Assembly: GCA_905178155.1 (NCBI GenBank)
Contig: CAJINV010000005.1
Span: 8,409,591 to 8,473,590, forward strand
Source: Amoebophrya sp. A120
Taxonomy: Eukaryota > Sar > Dinophyceae > Syndiniales > Amoebophryaceae
Direction of reading: 5' to 3'
Length of the DNA: 64,000 nt
Shown: in pieces, positions 41,901 through 54,800 of the stretch
Layout of the letters: each line of letters starts with the position of its first letter
Position numbering within the stretch: the first letter of the stretch is position 1
Translations under genes and position numbers: made by a program
Notes under the pieces: model-generated
Databases searched by the model: none
Told to the model about the DNA's origin: nothing
Seen by the model: the letters and a program-made list of their open reading frames with translations, nothing else

Positions 41901-42858
41901 GCGAGACCACAAAACACGGAAAGTCTAACACCTCCCGAACTATCGAAGCGTACTGCTGCTGCACATCGTCGCAGGGGGGCGCCGGCCTGTCGATGATGTC
42001 AGCGATGCGCTGCGTCCCTACAAAGTCCAGGAGCCGTGACAGGGTGGTCGGGTTGCCGTCTTTGTCCTTCTCGCCGACACTCGCCAGCGCGGCGTCTTTG
42101 ACCTCTTTGCAAACATCAATGTCGCCATCCTCGATCTGCGTCGCCGGCCACCGACCTGCGCCGGAGCGCACACTGGGCATGGCGGCAATGCAGCTCGTGG
42201 GCTAGAACGTCGGCTGTACCCGGGTCGGGCGAGAGGTCTTGCTGCTGCAGAGGGCGGCAGTCGTAATGGGACTCCAGCCCCACCGAACGCGCGGGTGACG
42301 GTGCCAGGGTGCTGCGGAAGTCGCACGCCGGGGCCCCCTTGCAGCCAGCGGTATGGCGTGAGAAGGTCGGCCTCGACATCTGCCAGAGCGGATGTGAGCT
42401 GCCGCCCACCATTCGTCCAGGGAATCCCCGCGGACGATTGCGTGTCGTACCACGTCCGGAACGAGCGCAGGTCCGCGCGCGGGGACTGACCGATGTTTCT
42501 GATGCTGGATTTGCGTACACAAACCAGATTTGTCTTGCTGGAGAGGCCTGCAGACCCAAATCAAGCCTGAGTAGAGAGGCTTTGGCCTAGGCGCTTAGCA
42601 TGAAAAGCGTCTGTGCTGTAGTCGCAACAGCATGACAAACCGCCTGCAAAGTGCGGCGGTTGTCTGTGGAGTTGCCTTCTTGCAAGACAGACGCGATTTG
42701 TGGTCGCAAATCAGCAAGATAAATTTTCGAAAACGTGCCCTGTCAATATGGGGAGGGGGGATCTTTCCTCGCGATAGGGCAACGTAACGGATTTGGGCCG
42801 GGTGTACGCGGGCTTGTGCAGTAAAAAGCAGGAATATATGAACAGCGTTTCAAAATAA
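35936..42858 (+). CDS. GH2: secreted Asl1-like glycosyl hydrolase, paralogue of GH1
   Basis: Exons 35936-36045, 36260-36508, 36790-36847, 37074-37147, 38631-38706, 38987-39020, 39171-39191, 39476-39716, 40029-40105, 40389-40550, 40818-40883 and 42782-42858 give 414 residues. Motifs: N-terminal hydrophobic Ala-rich segment (AAAGAAAVTTFAGAASLLA), VNWWWNWK, WLFVPNSWG, MWQGWNEPDQ (presumed acid/base Glu, about 176), WINFHFYI, ALLTEVGL (second Glu, about 319), YISWFNKINTGKSFDLSLV and GNVTDLGRVY. All eleven introns follow the introner rule; two are enlarged by nested insertions. Length and motif spacing match GH1, and the 3' flanks of both genes share a stretch around GACCTGG(T/C)TTCCGA, supporting local duplication. 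Confidence 0.8.
36046..36254. mobile_element. Introner family H in GH2
   Basis: TIR GAAAAAAGTGTTTCACTGTAA and complement; TSD GGCCT/GCCCT; joins PVQG-L-SWLDM. Confidence 0.88.
36509..36784. mobile_element. Introner family A, diverged, in GH2
   Basis: Left TATGCATGGTAAGTACTTCG then CCTGGGTCTGG; right end TATA; flanks CTGAA/ACGGC do not match. Joins DVL-N-TTGKV in phase. It contains GTAAGT at 36517, so a GT-AG reading is possible. Confidence 0.55.
36848..37068. mobile_element. Introner family L in GH2
   Basis: Short TIR (CAGCAAATTTGTTTCC and GGGGAAAAATCTAAATTTG); TSD ATCTC/ACCTC; joins DRNL to PDDWL. Confidence 0.72.
37240..38475 (+). mobile_element. Insertion inside family K introner, with (ATG)n-like 3' tail
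   Basis: The K introner is 1.48 kb while typical introners are 150-310 bp. Its interior from about 37240 to 38475 is GC-rich, unrelated to introner cores, and ends in a TGATGATGATGATGATGAA tract at about 38453-38471. Microsatellite tails of this kind mark the 3' ends of some non-LTR retrotransposons. Boundaries are approximate; no reverse transcriptase is seen. Confidence 0.45.
38453..38471. repeat. ATG trinucleotide microsatellite
   Basis: Six consecutive TGA/ATG triplets. It marks the probable 3' end of the insertion in the K introner. Confidence 0.85.
38707..38981. mobile_element. Introner family C in GH2
   Basis: TSD TCTGC/TCTGC; left TIR diverged (AACTGCTCAAACGTCACAAT); joins AGIC to VSDPG. 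Confidence 0.9.
39021..39165. mobile_element. Introner family B in GH2
   Basis: TSD GGACG/GGACG; joins CEGD-D-LMKPS; 145 bp. Confidence 0.93.
39192..39470. mobile_element. Introner family D in GH2
   Basis: TSD CTGTC/CTGTC; joins PSC-P-FCQSA. The exon between it and the previous introner is 21 bp. Confidence 0.93.
39717..40023. mobile_element. Introner family G in GH2
   Basis: Long TIR containing GTGTCAGAATCGAAAT and complement; TSD TACAT/TACAT; joins HFY-I-MGCTT. Confidence 0.93.
40106..40383 (+). mobile_element. Introner family A (forward) in GH2
   Basis: TSD CCCTT/CCCTT; joins LYP-S-IKGAL. Same site and family as the split introner of GH1. Confidence 0.93.
40551..40812 (-). mobile_element. 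Introner family A (reverse) in GH2
   Basis: TSD TATCT/TATCT; joins VQYI-S-WFNKI. Confidence 0.93.
40884..42776. mobile_element. Introner family E in GH2, expanded
   Basis: TSD GGGGA/GGGCA; joins AGTG-N-VTDLG in the last conserved motif. Enlarged by the 40935-42490 insert. Confidence 0.88.
40935..42490 (-). mobile_element. Insertion inside family E introner carrying a minus-strand reading frame
   Basis: Family E sequence is broken after a CAAATT-rich stretch near 40932 and resumes at about 42492. The insert includes a 28-bp direct tandem duplication (GGTGGCCTCTTATCATGTGG... at about 40965 and 40996) and a 281-codon minus-strand frame (41335-42180). That frame has a CSCDEC motif and, near its end, VTYDAPRGKLVARARV with ATAEEAVEAAVEAR, faintly like an AP2 DNA-binding fold. 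Confidence 0.4.
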
Positions 42859-44088
42859 GAATCGATGATCTTCCAAATGGATCTTCCAAATGGAGTGGAC
42901 CTAACGTACGGAAGATTATCGAGACCTGAAACATCTGATGACGAGACGGGCATCTTCAAATTGAAATGCGCGAGGACCTGGCTTCCGACCACGAACTCCT
43001 AAATTCTAAAGTTGGATTTTTGTGCGTGTGCCACTAGTGGAAGTATTTGGAGGACCTGTCTGGGGTCAATTATCGTATAAAAAAAACAAAGAAAGCGCGG
43101 CTTCTACATGCGCGTAGTTGCGTAGCAATGCGACCGTCGCACATCGATCATTCATCCTGAAGATCGGATGGCCCTGTGCTTGTGTTTTGAGAATTTGAAA
43201 AATACAAGAAATTAAAATTTGTACGCACTGCCGTGACTCAGCAAAGAACCACCTGACGAGCCACGGTAATTCTTGAAATTGCCGTGAAGTTGGGACGTCT
43301 TTACAAATGTAAGTCCTGTACGCGCTTGATAACTCCCTGTGTAGTAGAGAACTACTTGACCTAGACAGGGAAATTATAACTTCGAACTGCATAGGATTTA
43401 TATTCATTTTCGCAGCTCTGACGCGTGGCTCCATTTTTTAATGAAAACTGTAGGGAAATAACAACAAGGGTATGAAAGCACAAGCGGATCCTTGTGAGTG
43501 AACTACACTCGCAAGGAGGAGAATTGAAGACAGCAGGGAGGACGGTGCCGATGAAAGTCGGGTTTTGCACGGACCGGCTTTTTACTTACTGTTACAACGT
43601 AGGCCAAAAAAATCCAAGCAATTATTTCTACAGCTAAGAGTTTGAAGAAGGTTGTGAGCATTGTTTTTCACTTCCTGAAATAGTACGTGGGCACAGACCT
43701 CAGTGTTCGTTGTTCTACTTTTTCTTTCCCGAGATGAGAGGTCTGTTGACGAGTTTTGCGGCAACGAAAAAACGAGTGAAGCAACAGAGTTTTTATAATA
43801 ACCACACAGGCAACATTGGCATTGAGTTGATGCCCTCTGAGCGCAGGAGGCTGATGTGTTTGGCACTTGATACTTCTATAATTCCGAGGATACGAGGACA
43901 GGGGCGAGGTGGACAGGAAATTTTTTCTTTTTTTCATCACTTTGTCTACTGCCCTCCATTCGATTTCTTCGGACGAGAGGCGTAGCTTTTCTAATCCATT
44001 GCAAAGCCAGAAGGTCGTGATATAGCGCTATGAGCTCAAACTGCTGTTCTCCTAGCTGCGAGTTCACCGTCTCGTCCCCTGCGTCTTC
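42859..44088. other. Intergenic between GH2 and PDE6D
   Basis: Begins with the duplicated 3' flank. Minus-strand frames (43066-43434, 43668-43940) have no recognised features. Confidence 0.5.
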
Positions 44089-45781
<1,693 letters not shown>

Positions 45782-46480
45782 AGTCCGCTCTAGTAGGTAG
45801 GACCTCGCTGTAGTACTACGTAGAAGCCCTCGTCTCCGTTGATGAATTGTTCTGAGTCCTCTACAATGGTGGTGTCTGTGTCTGTTCGACGGAAGCCGAA
45901 AGAAATCTTTATTCGGACCACCTGAGCAAGCTATTTTCGACATGCTGATTTCTTTGGTGATGGTATCGAAGTGTTGTCTCGAAGGACAAGTAGGTTTAAG
46001 TATTGAAGCAGATGGATTTTGCACACCATTTCGGCTTTGTGTCGCGTGGTTCGCGAAGTAGAAACTCGTCGAAAAATAATGAATCCGCGCTTGCGTGTTC
46101 TTTGCTTCCTTGCTTAGCTTCCCCCCACCAGAGTTGTTCTACCCTTCGATCGTTCTTCGTTCTCGTAATGTCGTCTTGGAGGTCGTCGGGCCCTCCCGTC
46201 CGTGAGTTGTTTACCTTTTGATGTCGAGAGAAAGTAGAAGGATATTGGAGAGGATGTTGTTTATTTTATTCGGCAGAGTTCGGCCACGTGTTGTGCGGAA
46301 GCATACTTGAGAACTACATGCTTGCTATATTTTTCCGATGTGCCTGTGCGTGTGGCACTTCCTCCTCGTTAGCGCTTGTAACTCGAACAGAATCATGTGT
46401 TGAAGGTTCATTCTGTAGCAACGATTTGTGCAGCTTCCTAGAAGCCATCTCAAAACAAGTGGCCGCGCAGCCACGACGCT
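45782..46480. other. Intergenic before the PAN-like gene
   Basis: May include a missing leader exon (cysteine-rich frame 46288-46480). Otherwise nothing recognised. Confidence 0.45.
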
Positions 46481-47647
46481 ATGCCCTCCGCCTCTGCCTA
46501 CAAAGATCTTTTCGAGGGTGGTCTCTCTGGTTACATCGTTCTCGGGACCCAGCCCGAAGAAGCCGATCCAGGGTACGTCCAAGCGTACCAGGAGCTCCCA
46601 ACCGCCCAGTCCGTTTCCGGGAAACGCGCAACCTGCACCACCCCGACAGACAACCGGATAGAGGACGAAATCACCGAGGGACCAGGATATAACCCGCTCA
46701 GGTGTTACAATCTCAAATCGGTTACCATAGAATATGGAAATCTGTGATGCAAGATTGCATGATCTAGTTCTAGCAAAGTCTCATAGGATTGCGCATGACA
46801 AGTTCCGGAGCCCTAAACCCTACGACAATCTGGCGAAATTTGTATTGCAGAAGGTGGAACGCTGTGCGAGTCTGTCATGCTCATCATGCAACACAAATTC
46901 CAGATTCTATGGTAAACGATTTGAGATTGCAACGTTTGAGCAACTCATACAGGAAATGACGACTACTTGATCAAACGGAAGAATTTCGTCTGGTCGCCGA
47001 AGCAGTGCGCGCACTTGTGCGACCAAATTGGCGACGAGTGCAGTCACTGGAGTTTGTCGCTCGGGCCGGTGTGGAACTCGGAACAGATCCCGGGGGGCTT
47101 GTCCGGGGGGAAGATCGCGAAACCACTACCCTTCACGCCAAAAGCCGGGGCGCCGGGACACTGTTTTCTGTGCGGGATCGGGAAGAACTCGCCCGTGCAA
47201 CAGTTCTACAAAGACAGCATGTTGGTCGATGCGCCGGGTATGTATAGCTATGTGGGAGTGAAGAGGAAATTCACGACGGCGGAGCCGCGGAATAAAGAGC
47301 TTTTCAGCCAAAAACCCGATGGCCCACTGTTTGAAAGAAATTGGAGTATGGATTGTAAAAATGTCTGGGTCTGGAAAATTGCAGCTTGTCATGCTGTGTT
47401 TGGATCCCAAAAAAATCTGTATTGCGTGACCAGCAACAGGGGTCCAGTTTGTGTTACGCGGAGAGGGCATTTGTCATGCGGAATAAGCATCAGGAAGCCC
47501 TCTAAAAATCTGTGATGCTAGATCGTGCATTACATGAATCATGGATCATACAAAATATGCATCACAAGTCCCGGAATCTTCCAGACCCAGACATTTTTAC
47601 ATTTGATATGGAGCTACTTGCCACCGAAATGGTTGAGGTATTTTTGA
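46481..47647 (+). CDS. PAN/apple-like cysteine-containing protein
   Basis: Exons 46481-46687, 46955-47346 and 47614-47647 give 210 residues. Both introners (families C and A) have perfect duplications and restore the frame. The central region reads WSPKQCAHLCDQIGDECSHW and, 50 residues later, GHCFLCG: the Cys-xxx-Cys...Cys spacing recalls PAN/apple modules that bind carbohydrate or protein in secreted proteins. The tail ends NWSYLPPKWLRYF. There is no signal peptide at this start; a leader exon may lie upstream (46288-46480 holds a cysteine-rich open stretch), so the 5' end is uncertain. The PAN assignment is tentative. Confidence 0.5.
46688..46949. mobile_element. Introner family C
   Basis: TSD CAGGA/CAGGA; joins EGPG to NDDYL. 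Confidence 0.92.
47347..47608 (+). mobile_element. Introner family A (forward)
   Basis: TSD TGGAG/TGGAG; joins RNW-S-YLPPK. Confidence 0.92.
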
Positions 47648-48173
47648 AGAGCATAGTAGTTTTTAGCCCTCAACGAGGGAGCAAGAAAAGAAGCAACGTC
47701 GCGTAGAAAATCGAGAAAAACACAATCAGAAAGCAATGAGTTGTTCTCCACCAGTGGCTGTTCATTCGAAGAAAACAGTCGATAGTGCGTGGTGCAGGGG
47801 CTTCTGCTACTTGAGCTAAACTGCTTACACATAAATTGCTGTCGTGCGAGCAACATCGGGAGCTGGCGGGGAGTGAGGCTGGGAAAGAGGTCGTGGACTA
47901 GCAGTGTAGAGCGGTTTTTCGCGAGGGAAGAAAAGAAGATGGTATTGATCGACAGTCGTGAGTAGAACATCGTCGCTCTATTTCTCGTCACTTCAACAGA
48001 CAAAAAGACCGCTTGCTCGTTGATACATATGCTTCGTCTCGCTGAAAAAGAAGAAGATCAAGATTACGAAAGTCGCACGAAGATCAGCAGAGGAACTACC
48101 GCAAATACTTACGACGAAGACAGAGACCACAATTCATCTGACGTCGCACAGCTACCGAGTCAATCGAAGAACC
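47648..48173. other. Intergenic, no gene seen
   Basis: Short frames only; likely UTRs of flanking genes. Confidence 0.5.
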
Positions 48174-49261
48174 ATGCCACTTCGCCTGCCGCTGCTCTCC
48201 GTGAAGATCTTGCTGGTGCAGTTCGCAGCACAGCAGCTGGACGGCAGCTATTTCATGCTCCACGTGGCCGCCAGGAGCAGGATGTTGCGGCGGGAAGCAA
48301 AGCTGGTACCGGATTCTGTTATTGAACCTGAACAAAACAAAGAGAAAAACGGTGGCGACGAAACTGGTACGAATAATAATGAACCAAACTACGTGCCAAC
48401 AGATGACTCCTCGCCGGGAAAGAGGTTTTCGTCCACAACATCATCCTCCTCGTCTTCTTCCTTCCTCTCGACCGCCGTTGCAGCATCTTCGTATCTGCCA
48501 ATCCCGAGCACCGTGAAGATTCTGATTCCGTCCTTTCTCCAGCTGCTTTCATCAACTTCATCCTTTGCAACAACGTCTGTTGCGGGCACGTCTACACCGG
48601 CGGAAAGTACTACTCCTACCAGCTCCACTGGTGACGCCTCGTCGTCTTCCACCTCCACCAGCAGCCTCCAGCTCGCCAAGACGGGTAGTACAACAACTCA
48701 GACCCCCGACAGTGGGGCGAGTGACGTGGAGAAATCTACCGCGGCCTACATCAACGCCGTTGGGACGCTGGAAGAGCACTACGAGGGCGAAGCACGGGAA
48801 GCCGCGAACGCGCATCGGATGCAGAAGGCGCTCACGGGAGATTTGCTCGAGAACGCCAGTGCAGTGAAGAAAGCGGACGCCGAGTACCACCGGGATTTGC
48901 ACAAGGCCGCGGACCAGGCGAGACAGGTAAGTATAGGCGTTTTTGCATAAAGCTGCTTTCTAGGACCTGCACCTGTCGCATCGCAAGTCGAAACATATTA
49001 TTGCTGAACGAAAAAATAAAAAAACTACCAAAACACCATTATGACCAGCTGACGCAAGCCCTGTCCAACGACCAAGCAGCATTTGCGGAGGCTACGAAAG
49101 CCTACTTGAGCGAGAACGACGCGGACGCTTTTTCGGACGAGGACTTTCTCGCGAGCACCGAGGGCTGGGACGAGGAGGAAAACAAAAACTCCCCGAGCAC
49201 CGGCGGCGCGACAACTACTACCCCACCAGCGCCAGCGCAAGCACCAACGTCCTCGGCGTGA
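48174..49261 (+). CDS. Unknown Ser/Thr-rich protein with helical C-terminus
   Basis: Exons 48174-48926 and 49049-49261 give 321 residues, joined by a GT-AG intron (GTAAGT donor at 48927, acceptor ending 49048) that keeps the frame. The N-terminus (MPLRLPLLSVKILLVQFAAQ) is moderately hydrophobic. A long Ser/Thr linker (about 75-165) follows. The C-terminal half is helical and charged (YINAVGTLEEHYEGEAREAA; DLHKAADQARQLTQALSNDQ) and ends with acidic EGWDEEENK and a Pro/Ala tail. This gene has no introner, unlike most neighbours. Function unknown; a coiled-coil adaptor is possible. Confidence 0.5.
48927..49048 (+). other. GT-AG intron
   Basis: Donor CAG/GTAAGT, acceptor TGACCAG; 122 nt, phase 0; joins DQARQ to LTQAL. 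Confidence 0.7.
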
Positions 49262-49920
49262 ATAATGAATGTACCTATCGGCAGCTGCTCGGCAGTAGAT
49301 TTGGCACGAAGATTATGATTGAACTGCCTGATTCTACTAAAATGTAACGACCAACTGTTCTTGTACCAAATAAACTGTAAGATTGATACTGCAACTACCG
49401 ATAAACTGTTTGCTCCCAAAAATGTACCTTGACAAGCTGAACTTATCTCTGATTCCGTTTTCAATTTCATTCGAAAGGATGATTTCTAATCATCCTTCCG
49501 CTTTGAATTTCATTCGAAATCGCTAGTACGACGAAGGAGGAGAGGATTCTTGGAAAAGATTTTTCACGATTCCGTATAATTGTAGCATGTTCTCCTCCAT
49601 TCTCGGCAAGGTGTTGAAAAAGAGCAATCATTCGTGCCAGCAGAGAGCGACTCGTCGGAGTTCGAGGTGACGTCCGGTTGTGGAGAAGATAAGCACTCAC
49701 CTTGAGTTGGTGTAGTTGTGGTGGAGAGCAGTCGTCTACTTCTAATGGCTTCGCTCGTGTCTGCTCGTGCTTTCGTGTTTCTTTGCCGAAGCGAAACGAA
49801 TGGGTTTGTACTTTTTTGAAACCACAAAGCAAAGTCGTAGAAATAAAACTTTGCAATCGGAAGTAGGGTCTTTCTTGCAACCAAGCTAGCACTTGCACTA
49901 CCAAGAGAAAAAAACGAAAA
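49262..49920. other. Intergenic, no gene seen
   Basis: Long minus-strand frames here overlap the 49921 gene and show no family features. A GATTTC(T/G)AAT(C/T) motif and TTTCATTCGAAA are each doubled near 49470-49520. Confidence 0.45.
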
Positions 49921-50285
49921 ATGGGCCTTCTTTCCGCTATTTTCGGTGCGGATGGCGGACAGCACCTGGTTGACGGTGTGTCGTCCTTGTTTGCCGCCAG
50001 TGGCACCACCGGCATGAAGCCGAAGGGCTCGTCGTCGTTCCTGGCACAGCAGGCGGAGGGGAAAATCTCTTCGGATCAGGTACAAGAACCACAAGTGTTG
50101 TGATCTTGCATAAACAAAAGATGAAGTTTGCATGGTCTTTCTGAATGAAAAAAGTCGACACAACATCATGAACGAAATAAACGCAGGTTGACTCCTCGAT
50201 TTCCGGACCGGCGGGCAACTTCGGAACCGGGATGAACAAGGTGAAGCTGCACCAGCCCAGTGCTGCGGTGAAAACTTCTTTCTGA
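49921..50285 (+). CDS. Small unknown protein, 85 residues, GT-AG intron
   Basis: Exons 49921-50079 and 50187-50285 give 85 residues. The intron is canonical (GTACAAG donor, AACGCAG acceptor). The protein is Gly/Ser-rich (MGLLSAIFGADGGQHLVDGV, ISGPAGNFGTGMNKVKLHQP) with a mildly hydrophobic start. The ATG follows an adenine-rich leader (GAAAAAAACGAAAA). No family recognised. It matters mainly as a clean example of an ordinary spliceosomal intron between introner-rich genes. Confidence 0.55.
50080..50186 (+). other. GT-AG intron
   Basis: Donor CAG/GTACAA, acceptor AACGCAG; 107 nt, phase 0. Confidence 0.75.
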
Positions 50286-51834
50286 GGCGGAAACAGTAAC
50301 TAAGTTCAAAATCAGCGGATAGAACAGGGCGTAAAACCCCTTCTTCTCCGTTTGATTTACTGGTCTTCGCGAGTGGATTGATGCGGTTGAAAAAAGAAAA
50401 ACTCGTGCAAGATGCTGTTGCGTCCCTGCAGATGAGATGTGTATTCGTCATCGCCTGCAGTTGTCAATAAAGTTTCCAGAATTTTTTCAACGCTGCAACT
50501 GTGCAGCAGTAGTCCCCACCACGATCCGTCAGTAGCTGCTGTACCCGAAACCGAAACGACACCACATTGGAGGTAATAATTCAAATGCTCGATGATCTTT
50601 TTGTGTGACTTCGCATCGACTTCTACTCGTCCCTCGCACGGTACTAGCAGGGGTTGATATTTTCTGCAGGCTGCAACAAATGCCTGCGATGCGAATGATT
50701 TAATAGACTTGCTGTTGCTTTGATTATTTCCTACGATAGTGGGTGTTATTGAGTCGAGAAGTTCTTCACCAGGTGTGCAACTCTATTCAATGTGTAAAAA
50801 TCAGCGCAAGCTCCGTCAACTATGCGCTGCTTGCAAAATGAACAGGAAAATGATTTATGATTTATGATTTCCAAGAACCTTCGGCTTCTGCTTCTCTCCT
50901 TGAGCTTCTGTTTGTTGTACGGTTTTGTAAAGCGAAATTAAAATACAGTGGCGTTTCTTGTTGAGCTTTCCTACTTTGTACGGACACTCGTCACTGCAAC
51001 TCGTAATATGTGACATTGGGAAAGAGCACTCAGCACTAGAAACCAAACCACTACACCCCAGAAACGATGAAAAAATCCGAGAAGAATGTGACAAGAATCA
51101 CTGACCGGTCGTAGGGAGAAGCGAAAAAAAAATCTTCGCGAAAGGTTGCGAAAAAAGTGCAAGCGCACTCGTGACGTTGGACTACCTTCGTCTCTGCTAT
51201 ACACGACATGGGTCGTGTGGTGTTTGGACTACAACGCGCGTAGTTGCAGCATCGTGTCCACGTAGTAGATGTCTAGAAATGTCTGACCACGTGTTGCCTT
51301 GGATCACGAACATTGATGTTGTCGTGTGTTATATCAATAAATCGGGTCGTCGTCGTGTGAAAGCAACTGCTCAAAGAAACACGTCTCTCGCCTGAAAAGG
51401 CAAAACTCGGTCACCACGGTTCTGGTCTTTGTCGTCGTGAATGAATCGTTTTCGCCATGTTGCTGCAGTTGGAACCTGGTTCACCTAGTACAAGTCGTGA
51501 AGTACTTGCCTGCCAGCACAGTCGTCAGCAAGAACTTTGTCGTCAGTCTAAAAATTGGGTGCCATAGCACATTGTAGTTGATCGGCCTCTCTGTCTCTGC
51601 TTGAGCAGCCATCTTTCATCATATCCGATGCACAGCTTCTTGTCTTCTACTACTCTTTCGTGACAACCAACCTAGAGCCGTTGTACAAGCTGGATATTTT
51701 TTTTGTTATCAGACGGGCTATTTGGACTTGAGATGATGTAGCTTTTTTTGAAGTTGGACTTCTCCGATGATTTAGCATTGTCCTCCTGTTTCACATCTTC
51801 ACGACACGTGAAGAACACCTAGAACTACATCAAA
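50286..51834. other. Intergenic, no gene seen
   Basis: No introners, no supported frame; includes the doubled word ATGATTTATG near 50850. Confidence 0.5.
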
Positions 51835-54800
51835 ATGCAGCCCCACCGCTATAGCATCCATGACAACAACCTGCAATCCCAGCCGGGCACCCGCACCAGC
51901 TCCCCACCACCTCGGGTCGCTGCACCGCCGTCCCCGTCTACGGTTTTGAATCAAGTGACAAATGGCACCTACTTCCACGCGCCGCACCTATCGGGACTTA
52001 GCGGGGGATACCAAATGCAAAAATGTCTGGGTCTGGAAGGATGCGAGATTTGTAATGGTTGTGTGGCATGACAAGAAAGTTTGTGATGCGTGTCCAAGAA
52101 GAGACCCTTTTGCCTGATATGCAAAAACGCAGTTTCTCATGCGAAAAACGCAACACAAAGAAGCGCAGACATTTCTCATGCTTGGCTGTGCATTACAGAG
52201 CATTCACTATTCCCAACACAGCATTACAAGTTTCCAGACCCAGACACTTTTGCACTTGATAGGGGGAAGTCGCAGCCAACCAGCCCGGCGGGTTCGTTCT
52301 CCAGTTTGTCGCCGAAACGGCGAGGAGCTGTTGCTGGGAACAGCCTCCAAAATGCAGCAGCAGCCCCTGCCTCCAGTGGCGGAACTACTGTTGCACCGAA
52401 GCACCAGCAACCAATCGAGCATGTGATGGCGAATATACGGAAGTTATCGGAAGAGGACTGCAAGAAGTTTTTCCATAATCCGGGCGTTAGTAACGTTTCC
52501 CGTGTGACGATGAAGGGAGAAAATCTTGCACCCCACCTACCAGCAGATCCGTTGGAGAAAACACCTCCCTTCGCCAACAAGCCGCACGCAAGCATCCGCT
52601 TCAACCAGGAGCCGTTTTGTTTACCGGAGGAACTGAACAGCGTGAAAAAGTTAATTGAAGAAGAGAATAATTACTACCACGAACCGACAGTAGAAGAGAG
52701 GTTGGAGGAAGAACTGTTGAAACAACAAGTGCCTGAAAATCAGCAATTTGCGGAATCCGCGAACATCCGGGAAACGATTTCCCCCTCCATCTCCCCGAAA
52801 AACGGTAGACGGAAACAAAAATTGTACAGTCGCGACTTGACGCTCGACGCTAATGCCGCCGCGAAAGCGGCGCCGATCGGGCTTTTGGACGAGAACAGTG
52901 ATGAGAAAAACCACCCTTTTCTGATGAATTACGAAAAAGTGTCGGCTTTTAAGAACTGGAATTTGAAATTCCACAAAACCGGGATCGACACGGTGGTTGC
53001 AGGTGGCGCAGGAGCGAGTCCTTTGGACAATAAATCACCTGCTTCGTCCCGGGCCGGTCTTATGCAGAGGCCAGCCACTTCCGGCAGTTCTTCTTCTTTC
53101 CCGGGTGGACCAGCGTCGTCCCACCCGTCTAGCCCCGCGAAATCCCCCCTGGACCTTGATTTGTTCCAGGAACAGGCAAAGCGGGCGGACAAGTTTTTGC
53201 AGAACATGAAGAGGAAACAGTTCATGGACAGTGGTGCTGCGGCTCTACCGACTGACCAACAGATGATCTCAGCGACAGCAAAGGAGTGGGTTCCTAGGGA
53301 TGAGGAGACCGGAATTGCGACCAACCCGGCGTTTATTTCCGCCGATGAGGTTCTGTTCGTTTCGCCGATCACCCGGCAATACAAAACGAACAAAGGCGCG
53401 TCGACGAACAAAGGTGATTCAAATTCCCCAATCATGGACCGGCTGCACTTCTTGCAGAAATCGCCACCGAACAAGCACAAGATCGGGTACAAATATTTCG
53501 CGTCAGGCGGGTTTCCGAAGTCGAAAGAGCAGTTGGAATCGGATTTGTTATCCAAAGCGGAGGAGGAGGGGCTAAGCCCAAAAGCGGTGAAAAACCGGGA
53601 ATTCACGGACCAGCAGTTGGAGCGAAACGCATTCCAAGCCCGGATGAAAGATGAATTGAATCCGGCGTTGGATAGCGAAAAATTCAAGCGGGACACGGAG
53701 ATGAGTCGGCAAGCAGCCAGAGCTTACGTGAATTTACGGATTCAGCGGTATTTGAAAGGCCCGAATGCCGCGGTGAGTAGCAATTTGAAAAATAACGTAG
53801 TTCCAGGAAGGGCTTCCAGTCCAGAGGAGGCAGCTGCAAGAGAGAAGTCGTTGCTCGTGAATGCGGATGAGATTGACAAGTGGTTTCCGGAGCAGCTGGC
53901 ACGTTGTGTGAAAGAAAACCGACCGTTGTTCCAACCGATCCACTCCGCGCCTGTTCCACCCAAGGCGATCAAGAGCCCATCGAGCAGTACTGCGAAAACG
54001 AAGAACCCCGCGGCCTTGTTGACAATTGGGGCAGGAAAGAAGAAAGCAGGTGCTAATGCGACGAGTCCCGGAGGTGCAAGTGTAAGTGCCGGTGGAGCTG
54101 CTCAGGCGGGTTCTGCTGCTGCGAATCCCGACGGAACAGGTGCAGACAAGGAAGCTGCCGCTCCGACGATGCAGGCGGAGCCGCTAGTTTCTGACGGGTG
54201 GTCTTTGGATTCCGAAGACCCACTATTAGAAGAGAAAACGGCACAACACGTGCAACGAGTTTTGCTGAAATTCGTCGAATTGGTAGAAATATCCCGTGCA
54301 AAAGTATCGTCTACTGATTGCATTTGTGCATTACAAATCTCTTTCCCATGGTAAATCAGCATTGCAAACTTGATTTGTAATGCTGGGCTAATTTGTATTA
54401 TGCAGTTCATACTAGAACTAGTACGAATACGATGCTTTTGCAGTGCATAAGAAAATGACGAAGAAGAATACGAGCGGCGGGAGGAAGAAAGGAAAAGAAT
54501 CGAGAAGGAAAAGCAAGCGGCTTTAAACCCCTTCGGCGACATCGGCAGGCCAAGCACGGTCTCCTCCACCTCAACTACCTCTGCTTCTGGGTTCGGCTCG
54601 CGCCCGGGCAGTCGGGGGGCGGTGGGTTCTGGGAAGAATGATAAGAAGAAAAAGCAACTCCTCCCGTGGCAGAAAAAGGAGAAAGACGAGCCGGAGGAGA
54701 GGCCGGGAGACGAGAAAACTGTCACCCGTGCGGTGTTCTGTCGGTTCTTACTGTCAACCCGGATCGTCTTGGATGTCGATGACTGGCCGAACTTCCCTTC

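Noticed and set aside
51979-52267. Six-base TSD GGGGGA at the first intron of the 2107-residue gene
   Set aside because: It would shift the frame; the strict 5-bp flanks (GGGGA/GGGGG) give the correct phase.
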